Source: a virus
Virus record (IMG/VR): IMGVR_UViG_3300046007_006030
Location: 1 to 22,553 of that record
Reading direction: 5' to 3' (one strand)
Length of the DNA stretch: 22,553 nt
This document shows positions 5,137 to 11,604 of this stretch, piece after piece (the stretch's first letter is position 1; each line of letters opens with the position of its first letter). The notes under the pieces were generated by a model. The model was not told the DNA's origin, did no database searches, and saw only the letters and a list, made by a program, of their open reading frames with translations. The position numbers and the translations under genes are program-made.

Positions 5137-5736
5137 TTATACAACTGTATTTTTATTAGATGTACTTACTCCAACATTTGGTCCAGCTGTCATTGGATTA
5201 CCATCTTCATCTGTACTAACTGATGCTACGGTATTTGTTGCTTCTATAGGTTTCCAAACTTCTCCACCATTAATATAGTCACCATAGGGGGAAGTTCCAG
5301 TTTTAGAAGGAGATCTCCAAGTTCCAGATGCCTCATCCCACCATATTACACGTTGTCTTTTACCATCCATATAAAGATGATATATTCTTCCATTTACACC
5401 ATTGGTACCATTACCAACTTTTATACCTTGTGGGAATAATAATTTCCATTGAGCTAGTTCTTCTTTGGTTAATCTTTTAAAGAAATCTCTCATATAATTT
5501 GAATCTCTTAATTTATCTGGGTGAATACTCTTCATCATAGCTATTAATTCTTGAGCTGTTTTTCTGTTATATGTTGCCCTAAATACACCTCGAAATAAAT
5601 CGCCCCAACCAACATTTGTAGTTTCATCATCATAATAAGTAGAATCACCTTGAGCCAAAACAGCTTCAGTTAATTGTTCAAGTTCTTGTTGTAATTGTTC
5701 TGCACGATTTTTGTAATATTGTGTTAGGTAATCCAT
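5137..5736 (-). CDS. tagged late protein, divergent family member (199 aa)
   Basis: The N-terminus MDYLTQYYKNRAEQLQQELE is clearly related to the tag of the genes at 1750, 2420 and 3146, but the rest is unrelated. Residues 45-100 are helical and basic with charged Lys/Leu heptads (KLRDSNYMRDFFKRLTKEEL). Residues 110-150 look like beta strands with Trp and Tyr (IYHLYMDGKRQRVIWWDEAS). The C-terminus is Thr/Ser/Asn-rich. The late box is 5 nt before the ATG. It is probably a virion protein carrying a different cargo domain on the same delivery helix. No family is recognised. Confidence 0.72.
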   Translation of the reverse strand: MDYLTQYYKNRAEQLQQELEQLTEAVLAQGDSTYYDDETTNVGWGDLFRGVFRATYNRKTAQELIAMMKSIHPDKLRDSNYMRDFFKRLTKEELAQWKLLFPQGIKVGNGTNGVNGRIYHLYMDGKRQRVIWWDEASGTWRSPSKTGTSPYGDYINGGEVWKPIEATNTVASVSTDEDGNPMTAGPNVGVSTSNKNTVV

Positions 5737-5741
5737 AAAAG

Positions 5742-5753
5742 TATTTATAAATA
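5742..5753. promoter_or_regulatory. palindromic two-way late promoter
   Basis: Second copy of the palindrome TATTTATAAATA. The minus-strand box is 5 nt from the ATG at 5736; the plus-strand box is 8 nt from the ATG at 5762. The 5 nt (CTTTT) and the layout are the same as at 3559-3570. Confidence 0.78.
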
Positions 5754-5761
5754 TTAGAACT

Positions 5762-5950
5762 ATGAAATCTTTAGAAGATACGATTCGTCAATTACACCAA
5801 AAATATAAAAATTCACCAAGTCTTTTGAGTGAGCAGTATATTAAATCGAACTCCAATACTACTTTTATATCTCAACAACCTGTTAATACTAACAATGTAC
5901 GTAATGTACTTTTAGGTAACTTTAAACCATCTAAAAATACCTTTAGATAA
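5762..5950 (+). CDS. small late hypothetical protein (62 aa)
   Basis: A 62-residue, Asn/Ser-rich, basic protein. The first ~25 residues (MKSLEDTIRQLHQKYKN) form a charged helix followed by LLSE|Q, similar in style to the tagged proteins nearby. The start is set by the plus-strand arm of the palindromic late promoter, 8 nt upstream. The remainder is probably disordered. It ends just before the tandem repeat block at 5971. Possibly a small packaged protein; no family is recognised. Confidence 0.6.
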   Translation: MKSLEDTIRQLHQKYKNSPSLLSEQYIKSNSNTTFISQQPVNTNNVRNVLLGNFKPSKNTFR

Positions 5951-5970
5951 CTTTATATAATACATACTAA

Positions 5971-6040
5971 AGTATATCTAGAGTATATCTCTAGTATATT
6001 CTATAGTATATTCTATAGTATATTCTATAGTATTCTCTAG
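5971..6040. repeat. AT-rich 11-12 bp tandem repeat block
   Basis: Six adjacent copies: AGTATATCTAG (5971-5981), AGTATATCTCT (5982-5992), three exact AGTATATTCTAT (5993-6004, 6005-6016, 6017-6028) and a degenerate AGTATTCTCTAG (6029-6040). Each exact unit borders a CTATAG palindrome. It lies in the 154-nt gap between the genes at 5762 and 6105 and encodes nothing. Confidence 0.85.
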
Positions 6041-6091
6041 AGAACCTTAAAAGTCTTTTGAGTGTACTATGTATTTTTAAGATAGCAAATA

Positions 6092-6099
6092 AATAAATA
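6092..6099 (+). promoter_or_regulatory. variant late promoter box, 5 nt from ATG
   Basis: AATAAATA, one mismatch from TATAAATA, followed by TTATT and the ATG at 6105. The 5-nt spacing is the same as for the exact late boxes in this window. Confidence 0.6.
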
Positions 6100-6104
6100 T
6101 TATT

Positions 6105-6782
6105 ATGGAGTTACCAAAATCAGCACCGTTAAAGAAAAATGTTGCTGGGTACCCAATTGAAGGTAGTGCGCTCTTACCTTCAGAAACTCCAAATGCAAAA
6201 ATTCCAATAACCGAAAAAAATATTTTAATTGGATCGATTGATGAATATTTTAAAAATGATGTATTAACTAAAAATGATATTGCTGAAGCTCAAGGAGTGG
6301 CATATTGGGGATCGCAATATCAAAGAATGCAATATGAACAATTAAGAAAACGAGATCCGTTATACGAACAGTATATCATAAAGACATACGGATCGTATTC
6401 AAATTTTGAACAAGTAAATTCAATAGGTGATGCTTTAGATGTTTTTAATCCATATGTAGATTATAAAATTGATGTCACAATAATTACTAAAGACAAATAT
6501 TATAAAACAGACCACATATCTCCTTATGAAATTATAAGTGAATCTTTGAGTGGATTGTGTAGTGTAGATTATTTGCGAGTTAATGGTAGTGCAGATAAAC
6601 TTACCGGTACTTTATATAAAAAATACATCCTACCATCAAAAATTAATGAAAGATCTAATTTCTTTTTTCCCATGGTAGGTAACCGAATTGGAATGTGGAA
6701 TATTGTTAAACAAAAATGGTCTTCATTTTACATGAATAGAGTTATTCGGTTTGTACGCGATGACACAACTGGATTAGAATAA
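6105..6782 (+). CDS. conserved-type phage protein with possible C-terminal SH3-like barrel (225 aa)
   Basis: Residues 1-100 are helical with a Gln/Tyr-rich segment (AYWGSQYQRMQYEQLRKRDP). Residues 120-220 alternate beta strands and end in MWNIVKQKWSSFYMNRVIRF. This reminds me of the small SH3-like barrel proteins (DUF2693 type) of T4-like phages, in which a strand of the type W-D-x-x-x-x-x-W-R-S-F precedes the end. The match is by eye only. A start-adjacent late-type box (AATAAATA) suggests late expression. It could equally be an unassigned virion protein. Confidence 0.6.
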   Translation: MELPKSAPLKKNVAGYPIEGSALLPSETPNAKIPITEKNILIGSIDEYFKNDVLTKNDIAEAQGVAYWGSQYQRMQYEQLRKRDPLYEQYIIKTYGSYSNFEQVNSIGDALDVFNPYVDYKIDVTIITKDKYYKTDHISPYEIISESLSGLCSVDYLRVNGSADKLTGTLYKKYILPSKINERSNFFFPMVGNRIGMWNIVKQKWSSFYMNRVIRFVRDDTTGLE

Positions 6783-6785
6783 ATA
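6778..6785 (+). promoter_or_regulatory. possible late promoter box
   Basis: AATAAATA overlaps the stop codon of the preceding gene and lies 8 nt before the ATG at 6794, the same spacing as the plus-strand boxes at 3563 and 5746. One mismatch to consensus, so this is tentative. Confidence 0.4.
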
Positions 6786-6793
6786 ATAATATC

Positions 6794-6973
6794 ATGTCCA
6801 CCGAAGAGCAAAAACGTATTGACCACCTCTATGCAATACTCTTTCGTGAGGCAAAGATTATTGTCTCTAGTTATGAAAAATATTTAAAAGAAAAATTAAC
6901 ATCTAAAGACCTGGCACAGAAAATGTTAAGTCTTAGAGATGCAGTACTTCGTATAGAAGATTCAAATAAATAA
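6794..6973 (+). CDS. small helical hypothetical protein (59 aa)
   Basis: A 59-residue charged protein, probably a two-helix bundle (STEEQKRIDHLYAILFREAK, then KEKLTSKDLAQKMLSLRDAV). The gene is clearly richer in GC than the gene before it. The start ATG has no strong Shine-Dalgarno; a late-type box lies 8 nt upstream. It ends just before the TTGACA promoter of the next gene. No family is assigned. Confidence 0.62.
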   Translation: MSTEEQKRIDHLYAILFREAKIIVSSYEKYLKEKLTSKDLAQKMLSLRDAVLRIEDSNK

Positions 6974-7001
6974 TTGACATACCTTATGTGTGTGATATAC
7001 T
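6974..7001 (+). promoter_or_regulatory. sigma70-type promoter, 7 nt from ATG
   Basis: TTGACA (6974-6979), 16-nt spacer, TATACT (6996-7001), then 7 nt to the ATG at 7009. A perfect -35 box and no Shine-Dalgarno suggest a leaderless transcript. Confidence 0.78.
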
Positions 7002-7008
7002 CGGGTAT

Positions 7009-7503
7009 ATGAACATTTTTGTTTTAGATAAAGATCCGTATGTTGCAGCACAGATGATGTGTGATAAACATGTTGTTAAAATGATTCTTGAAGGTTGTCA
7101 GATGCTTTCAACGGTTCATTCTTTAGATGTAGTGCAAGATAATAAGCCAGCATTGTACAAACCATGCTTTCACAATCATCCATGTACTATTTGGGCAAGA
7201 GCATCTAAGTCCAATTATTATTGGTTAGCCAATCATACATTTGAATTGACTAATGAATATACTAGCCGTTATGGTAAAATTCATAAGTCTACTAATATGG
7301 CACATTGGTTTATTAAAAATGCACCAAGCAATCTTCCAAATATTATTTGTACTGACTTTGCACAGGCAATGCCAGAACAATATAAGAATGCCGATGCAGT
7401 AACTGCATATCGTGCATATTATCTTGGCGAAAAAACTAAGTTTGCTAAATGGAAATTAGGAAATATTCCAAAATGGTTTGACAAAGTTACTTGCGTTTGT
7501 TAA
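7009..7503 (+). CDS. conserved T4-like phage protein, possibly DNA-glycosylase-like (164 aa)
   Basis: The pattern MNIFVLDKDPYVAAQMMCDK, HVVKMILEGCQML, FHNHPCTIWARASKSNYYW, LTNEYTSRYGKIHKS, FAQAMPEQY and FAKWKLGNIPKWF is one I recall from a family widespread in cyanophages and other aquatic phages. It is sometimes placed with pyrimidine-dimer glycosylases (T4 DenV type), but I cannot confirm catalysis from sequence alone. The conserved His, Cys, Glu and Trp residues suggest an enzyme. The ATG at 7009 is chosen over 6988 because the earlier ATG lies between the -35 and -10 boxes. Predicted leaderless early gene. Confidence 0.78.
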   Translation: MNIFVLDKDPYVAAQMMCDKHVVKMILEGCQMLSTVHSLDVVQDNKPALYKPCFHNHPCTIWARASKSNYYWLANHTFELTNEYTSRYGKIHKSTNMAHWFIKNAPSNLPNIICTDFAQAMPEQYKNADAVTAYRAYYLGEKTKFAKWKLGNIPKWFDKVTCVC

Positions 7504-7518
7504 TAATGGTGATATAAT
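7491..7518 (+). promoter_or_regulatory. sigma70-type promoter
   Basis: TTGCGT (7491-7496), 16-nt spacer, TATAAT (7513-7518). The leader of about 16 nt contains AAAGGA, a Shine-Dalgarno for the ATG at 7541. It overlaps the end of the preceding gene. Confidence 0.65.
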
Positions 7519-7540
7519 TTTATGTACAAAGGATACTATT

Positions 7541-7852
7541 ATGAGTAATGTAAAAATCTTTCGGCTTAATTCGGGTGAAGAAATTTTAACAAGATTTATT
7601 GAAAACGACACATCGTGGACTTTTAAGGATCCTGCCATTTTAATTCCAATGGAACGAGGACAGATTGGTCTTATGCCTTGGATGATGTATAGTAAGGCAT
7701 CATTAGGAATTACTATTCCTAATACCTTTATTGCGTTTACTGTTGAACCTTTGGATGAACTTAAAAATCAATATGATAGTAGTTTGAATAAGGGTATTAT
7801 TACTTCCACGGGTAGTGTCAGTGGACCAAGTGGATTAAAACTTACTACCTAA
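7541..7852 (+). CDS. conserved small phage protein, possible Sm-like barrel (103 aa)
   Basis: The pattern FRLNSGEEILTRFIEND, FKDPAILIPM, IGLMPWMMYS, ITIPNTFIAFTVEP and a C-terminal LKNQYDSSLNKGI is typical of a short beta-barrel protein found in many cyanophage-like T4 relatives. An Sm/Hfq-like fold is my inference from the strand pattern. The ATG at 7541 is chosen over 7478 because it has AAGGA about 8 nt upstream and follows the -10 box; the longer frame would start before the promoter. The stop is 3 nt from the next gene, so cotranslation is likely. Confidence 0.75.
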   Translation: MSNVKIFRLNSGEEILTRFIENDTSWTFKDPAILIPMERGQIGLMPWMMYSKASLGITIPNTFIAFTVEPLDELKNQYDSSLNKGIITSTGSVSGPSGLKLTT

Positions 7853-7855
7853 TGA

Positions 7856-8236
7856 ATGAATATTGATAATGTTATTTTAAATTATCTTCCTGTTGCCAAA
7901 CCCCTATCGATGGCAATGGAAAGACAAAAAAAACATATATCATTAATAATATATAAACGTAAAATTATCGCGGTGGGTCAGAATGTATTTAAGACCCACC
8001 CCGATACTTTTCGTTTGGGATATCGTGGTTCTGATATGCATTCGGAACTAGATGCATATCGTAAAATATCAAAGTCATTAAGAGGAGAAAAACTAATTCT
8101 TCTTAATTTTCGTTTTAATAGGTTTGGTGATTTTAGAAATTCTAAACCATGCTCGATCTGTTCTAAATGGTGTAAAGAAATATTTCATTCAATATATTAC
8201 ACTAATGACGATGGCATACAGCCATATAAATATTAG
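7856..8236 (+). CDS. zinc-dependent cytidine-deaminase-like protein (126 aa)
   Basis: The deaminase signature is visible: H62-S-E64 (catalytic Glu and one Zn ligand, usually HAE or CAE) and P98-C99-S-I-C102 (PCxxC, two Zn ligands). A strand LILLNFRF separates them and a Trp-Cys helix follows PCxxC. The size fits single-domain members of the cytidine deaminase superfamily. The substrate is uncertain: dCMP, free cytidine or a nucleic acid base. The phage context favours nucleotide metabolism. The Ala to Ser change in HSE is unusual but tolerated in some relatives. It is translationally close to the gene before it. Confidence 0.72.
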   Translation: MNIDNVILNYLPVAKPLSMAMERQKKHISLIIYKRKIIAVGQNVFKTHPDTFRLGYRGSDMHSELDAYRKISKSLRGEKLILLNFRFNRFGDFRNSKPCSICSKWCKEIFHSIYYTNDDGIQPYKY

Positions 8237-8248
8237 AAGGATATACTG

Positions 8249-9595
8249 ATGCCAAGAAAAGCATGTTGTTGTACAACAATTCCACCAGAACTAGGAAGTT
8301 GCTGTCGTCCAATATATAATGGTTGTGTTGGCAAAGAATATACATTTACTTTTAGATTTTCTGCAAAATATCCATGTATGAATTTAAATGGAACCCCAGC
8401 AATTTATCAATGTGATAATAATTCAAGTATATCATATAATATTCCAGGAAATTTTGAAACTTTTGAAGTTACTTGTGCATATTTAATTAATTCTCCTGCA
8501 GAAATAAGAGCAGAACCAGCCTGTATTGGTCCAGGTAATTCCAATTTAACTTCTAACTGTGGTAATTGGGGATGTCAGGGTTCAGGGTTTAATCCAATGG
8601 TTCCTAGTACATGGAAATACTGTTCAAATTCTATTTTTTCATGTTTAAAATGTAATTGTTATACAAATCCTAATTATTCCTATTGTAACTTTGATGGAGA
8701 TAAATTAAAAACATCTTGTAATTGTTTTACAGGATTTATACCCTTTATTTACAATTGTACGCTTGAAGGAAATAATGTATTTCAACTTGATGGTACCAAT
8801 CCAGCACCATGTGGTGAAGATGGTTTTGGAAATATTAGACCGTTTACATTAATTCAAGAAGGAAATTCACAATTAATTGATCTTTGGAGTGCTTGTTATA
8901 GATCTTATATATTAAAAGAAAATGATTTTGGATTTTCAGATTTAGGATGTGGTTGTACATTTGATCCAGGATCAGATAATTTATTAGATTCATATACTGT
9001 ACAGTTTATACCAGATCCAAATATTCCTGAACAAAATGATATTAATTATATACCTAAAATTAAATTAGATTTAATTAAATTTAATTTTAATTGTAGTCAA
9101 GATGGTAATAGCACGTCATTCATACTTCCAGGATATAATATAAATTTATCATTGGGTATTGGTTATGACGCAGAATTTAATTGTGGTACTGTTAATAATC
9201 CTATATCAGAATATCTTACCATACCATTTCAAATTTGTGAGGATACTTTTTTTGGTGGTATTTATTATGATGGTTTATACGTAGAAGGAAATTACAACAG
9301 ATCAAGTTTTACAACAGATCCTTTTGATTTGTGTATTCCTCCCAGTACAACAAATCACATAAAAGATAATTCTGGTGGAAGATGTAACATAGAAGTATTT
9401 TATAGTGATGGCTATTTTGGTGATTCAGGTGGTCTTATAGGTAATGCTGGAATTCCTTCAAATGATTTTGGATCGGTTGTACCACAACCCAATTTACCAA
9501 CTTTTTGTAAATATAGTTTTGATCCAAGTTTACCAGACAGTTTATACTGTGATTATCTTAGATTTTCAAATAAAATTTTAGTAAGTGAGGTTTAA
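8249..9595 (+). CDS. large cysteine-rich protein of unknown function (448 aa)
   Basis: The first Shine-Dalgarno-led gene after the deaminase (AAGGA, 9 nt before the ATG). The product has about 31 cysteines, concentrated in residues 6-175: MPRKACCC at the start, then CC, CxC, CLKCNC and CNC motifs. It is also rich in Asn, Tyr, Phe, Gly and Pro. The later part alternates beta-strand-like segments and has sparser Cys. No signal peptide or membrane segment is seen. The composition suggests a structural or adhesive protein with metal sites or disulfides. The intracellular environment of assembly argues for metal clusters or late oxidation. No family is recognised. Confidence 0.72.
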   Translation: MPRKACCCTTIPPELGSCCRPIYNGCVGKEYTFTFRFSAKYPCMNLNGTPAIYQCDNNSSISYNIPGNFETFEVTCAYLINSPAEIRAEPACIGPGNSNLTSNCGNWGCQGSGFNPMVPSTWKYCSNSIFSCLKCNCYTNPNYSYCNFDGDKLKTSCNCFTGFIPFIYNCTLEGNNVFQLDGTNPAPCGEDGFGNIRPFTLIQEGNSQLIDLWSACYRSYILKENDFGFSDLGCGCTFDPGSDNLLDSYTVQFIPDPNIPEQNDINYIPKIKLDLIKFNFNCSQDGNSTSFILPGYNINLSLGIGYDAEFNCGTVNNPISEYLTIPFQICEDTFFGGIYYDGLYVEGNYNRSSFTTDPFDLCIPPSTTNHIKDNSGGRCNIEVFYSDGYFGDSGGLIGNAGIPSNDFGSVVPQPNLPTFCKYSFDPSLPDSLYCDYLRFSNKILVSEV

Positions 9596-9596
9596 T

Positions 9597-9911
9597 ATGC
9601 GTACAATTAAAGTTACATATTATGGAAATACAAATAATAAAAAAATAGCAAATTTTCAAATTAAAGAAAATGATATTTTAGAACTTATTGATACTGTAGA
9701 TTATAAAAGCCCATATACTTCAGAAAAAGCTTATATTGAACATAATAAAAATAAAGTAAATCTATCTAAAAAAGGATTTGGTGAAGTAGTAGCATCATTT
9801 ACTAAATTATTTGGATTTAAAACTTGTGCTCCGTGTAATAAAAGAAGACATTATTTAAATAAAATTACTCCATTATGGATTTCAAAGATTATTACCAAAT
9901 TTTATAAATAG
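9597..9911 (+). CDS. small basic protein with CxxC-KRR motif (104 aa)
   Basis: The ATG at 9597 is preferred to a GTG at 9585 because GTGAGG lies 6 nt upstream and the start follows the previous stop by 1 nt. Residues 1-35 look like beta strands. The C-terminal part holds FKTCAPCNKRRHYLNK, a motif I associate with small phage proteins of the form C-x-x-C-x-K/R-R-x-x-x-L-N. It may bind zinc, and the highly basic tail could bind nucleic acid. The exact function is unknown. It probably works with, or is simply cotranscribed with, the cysteine-rich gene before it. Confidence 0.68.
   Translation: MRTIKVTYYGNTNNKKIANFQIKENDILELIDTVDYKSPYTSEKAYIEHNKNKVNLSKKGFGEVVASFTKLFGFKTCAPCNKRRHYLNKITPLWISKIITKFYK
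9903..9910 (+). promoter_or_regulatory. T4-type late promoter box
   Basis: Exact TATAAATA overlapping the stop codon of the preceding gene, 7 nt before the ATG at 9918. Confidence 0.65.
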
Positions 9912-9917
9912 TATACT

Positions 9918-10280
9918 ATGGCATGCATTAAAACAATTTTAAATTTTCAAAATGAATTACGCCTCCATCACTGGGGAACTAAATCATATTCCGCACATAA
10001 AGCTTTAGGTAAAGCCTATGTGGGTATTGATGGTTTATTAGATACTTTTGCAGAAACTTATATGGGTACTTTTGGTAAAGATGATTTAAAAGAGATTAAT
10101 GAATTAAATTTAAACGGACCACACAAAACAACTGCTATGCAAGTGTTAAGTTCTTTTGAAGATTATTTAACTCAAGAAGTATCAAAAGATCTTGGTGCAG
10201 ATCAAACTGCATTGTTAAATATAAGGGATGAGATGCTTGCTTTGGTACAACAAACCAAGTACTTACTAACCTTGTCCTAG
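9918..10280 (+). CDS. DUF5856-like helical phage protein (120 aa)
   Basis: The N-terminal LRLHHWGTKSYSAHKALGKA, a predicted four-helix layout and a Tyr/Gly-rich turn (TYMGTFGKDD) resemble a conserved phage family (DUF5856) distantly reminiscent of ferritin-like or Dps proteins (LHW-T-x-S-x-A-x-H). His17, His18 and His27 could be metal ligands, but full ferritin ligation is not evident. Function unknown. The late box lies in the end of the preceding gene. Confidence 0.7.
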   Translation: MACIKTILNFQNELRLHHWGTKSYSAHKALGKAYVGIDGLLDTFAETYMGTFGKDDLKEINELNLNGPHKTTAMQVLSSFEDYLTQEVSKDLGADQTALLNIRDEMLALVQQTKYLLTLS

Positions 10281-10288
10281 GAGTTAAT

Positions 10289-10654
10289 ATGAAAATTTCA
10301 GAACTAGTTTACGAAGTCCGAAAACTAGCACGCAAAGAAGAAGATCCTATCAACAAGGATCTTTTTTATCAATGTGCTAAATCATTAGAAATTCTTGGAA
10401 ATCTTGCAAAGATATCCGATCTTGCAGTTGCAGAACATAACGCAGCAGAAGAACCATCAATTGATTACGGTGGTGAACTTAAATGGAATGTAGATGATGT
10501 AACTCTATCAATGATGGATGAACATATCGATGACCTAATTCAATATGGATTTATGGATCCAATTGATCGTTGGCCCTATGGCGAGCAACCTTTTACTAAA
10601 TTTGTTGCCAAATACGCTCAACGTCATTTCATCAAAGATTCTAAAACAGAATAG
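10289..10654 (+). CDS. hypothetical acidic helical protein (121 aa)
   Basis: It follows the preceding gene by 8 nt, with AGGAG before the ATG. The protein is acidic and helical, with a central LKWNVDDVTLSMMDEHIDDL segment and a C-terminal WPYGEQPFTKFVAKYAQRHF. I recognise no family. Its last 31 nt overlap the 3' end of the minus-strand metallopeptidase gene, a tail-to-tail overlap. GC is somewhat higher than in the adjacent late genes. Confidence 0.72.
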   Translation: MKISELVYEVRKLARKEEDPINKDLFYQCAKSLEILGNLAKISDLAVAEHNAAEEPSIDYGGELKWNVDDVTLSMMDEHIDDLIQYGFMDPIDRWPYGEQPFTKFVAKYAQRHFIKDSKTE

Positions 10655-11223
10655 ACCTTTGATGGAATCGATACATGGCTCAAAACAGCCATATTAGATG
10701 GCATGATGCGTAGAACACATTTGCTATAATATGGATCTTGTTTGAAAGAATAAAACTTTCGTGATTTTTCCATCATGAAGTGACTATAAATGTATACATG
10801 AGCCCGTTTTGAATACATTTTTGTATCAATTTTTAATTTAAATTCATTAATTAAGCGAACTGCTCGTTTTTCACAGTCTCTTTCCATTGATCTTACAATA
10901 AAAAATGCTCTTTTAACATCTTTAGCAGCATAATTTTTACCTTTTAGCCATCCATCTACAATATTTGAGGCTTTATATGACTTTTCATATATTTTACTGC
11001 TATTGATATATTGTAAAAAATGACAATATTCATGAACTAGCACATGTAAAAATTGATTACATTGTCTGGCAATACGAATGGCCTTTCCAGACTCATCAAA
11101 ACACCCAGAACATCGAAAACCGTCTACATTGACGCATTTACCACGTCCAATAATAAGTTTCATATTATATTGGGCAAGATGCTGACGTACAAATTTTATA
11201 AACTGATGACTCATCTGTTCCAT
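10624..11223 (-). CDS. HExxH zinc metallopeptidase-like protein (199 aa)
   Basis: H64-E65-Y-C-H68 in the context FLHVLVHEYCHFLQYI is a classical zincin active site (HExxH). A downstream helix MERDCEKRAVRLI offers a candidate Glu third ligand. Cys30, Cys38 and Cys41 (GKC...CSGC) could form a second metal site, as in SprT-like proteins. The C-terminal ~70 residues are basic and aromatic. The start is supported by a very strong GAGGAGG Shine-Dalgarno 6 nt upstream, preceded by an exact late box (11245-11252). It may be a virion or assembly peptidase, or act on host proteins; the substrate cannot be read from sequence. Confidence 0.78.
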   Translation of the reverse strand: MEQMSHQFIKFVRQHLAQYNMKLIIGRGKCVNVDGFRCSGCFDESGKAIRIARQCNQFLHVLVHEYCHFLQYINSSKIYEKSYKASNIVDGWLKGKNYAAKDVKRAFFIVRSMERDCEKRAVRLINEFKLKIDTKMYSKRAHVYIYSHFMMEKSRKFYSFKQDPYYSKCVLRIMPSNMAVLSHVSIPSKVYSVLESLMK

Positions 11224-11244
11224 AAAGTCCTCCTCAGTCAGTAT

Positions 11245-11252
11245 TATTTATA
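11245..11252 (-). promoter_or_regulatory. late promoter box of the metallopeptidase gene
   Basis: Exact TATAAATA on the minus strand, about 20 nt upstream of the ATG at 11223. In contrast to the leaderless cases, the leader here contains a near-perfect Shine-Dalgarno (GAGGAGG at 11231-11225). Confidence 0.72.
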
Positions 11253-11260
11253 ATAATCAC

Positions 11261-11288
11261 TTGACAGGTCAAATCTAGGGTGTATAGT
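11261..11288 (+). promoter_or_regulatory. sigma70-type promoter of the HTH gene
   Basis: TTGACA (11261-11266), 16-nt spacer, TATAGT (11283-11288). The leader of about 25 nt carries AAAGGAAAG before the ATG at 11320. It is back to back with the late promoter at 11245-11252. Confidence 0.8.
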
Positions 11289-11319
11289 GTAGTAACTTCT
11301 TATAAGAAAGGAAAGTTTT

Positions 11320-11556
11320 ATGGATATTACTACTGTTGACCGTCCGACTAAGATTCAGAGAGTGTTTGATTATATGCGAAATGGCACTCCTCTGAATGCA
11401 TGTGAAGCCCGTAAGCGTTTTAAGGTTGCAAATATGCGCGCAACTATGAGCAATCTTCGTGAGGCTTTTGATCGTATGGATCTCAAGTATACTGTAGTTC
11501 GTGAGACCGTTAAGGGTCGTGCACACTACCGAGTTGTTCGCTCTCGTAGTCGGTAA
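11320..11556 (+). CDS. small winged-HTH-like DNA-binding protein (78 aa)
   Basis: The 78-residue basic protein has a helix (KIQRVFDYMRNG), a turn, and LNACEARKRFKVANMRATMSN as a probable helix-turn-helix (A-x-x-R-F-x-V-x-x-x-R). A two-strand wing (LKYTVVRETVKGRAHYRVV) and an Arg-rich end follow. This matches small phage HTH proteins seen in T4-like genomes. It has its own strong sigma70 promoter and Shine-Dalgarno, so it is probably an early regulator. The higher GC content resembles that of gp32 and the first kilobase. Confidence 0.75.
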   Translation: MDITTVDRPTKIQRVFDYMRNGTPLNACEARKRFKVANMRATMSNLREAFDRMDLKYTVVRETVKGRAHYRVVRSRSR

Positions 11557-11584
11557 AATTTGTAAAATTTTTGTAAGGGACCTA

Positions 11585-11604
11585 GACCTCCAGTAATGGG
11601 GGTC
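11585..11604. terminator. probable terminator between convergent genes
   Basis: GACCTCC (11585-11591) pairs with GGGGGTC (11598-11604), including one G-U pair, around a 6-nt loop. It lies between the plus-strand stop at 11556 and the minus-strand stop at 11605. The U-tract is weak. Confidence 0.55.

Noticed and set aside
5971-6040. CRISPR array
   Set aside because: Repeats are directly adjacent with no spacers and only 11-12 bp long.
6988-7008. Upstream ATG at 6988 for the glycosylase-like gene
   Set aside because: It falls between the -35 and -10 boxes. MNIFVLD at 7009 is the usual family start.
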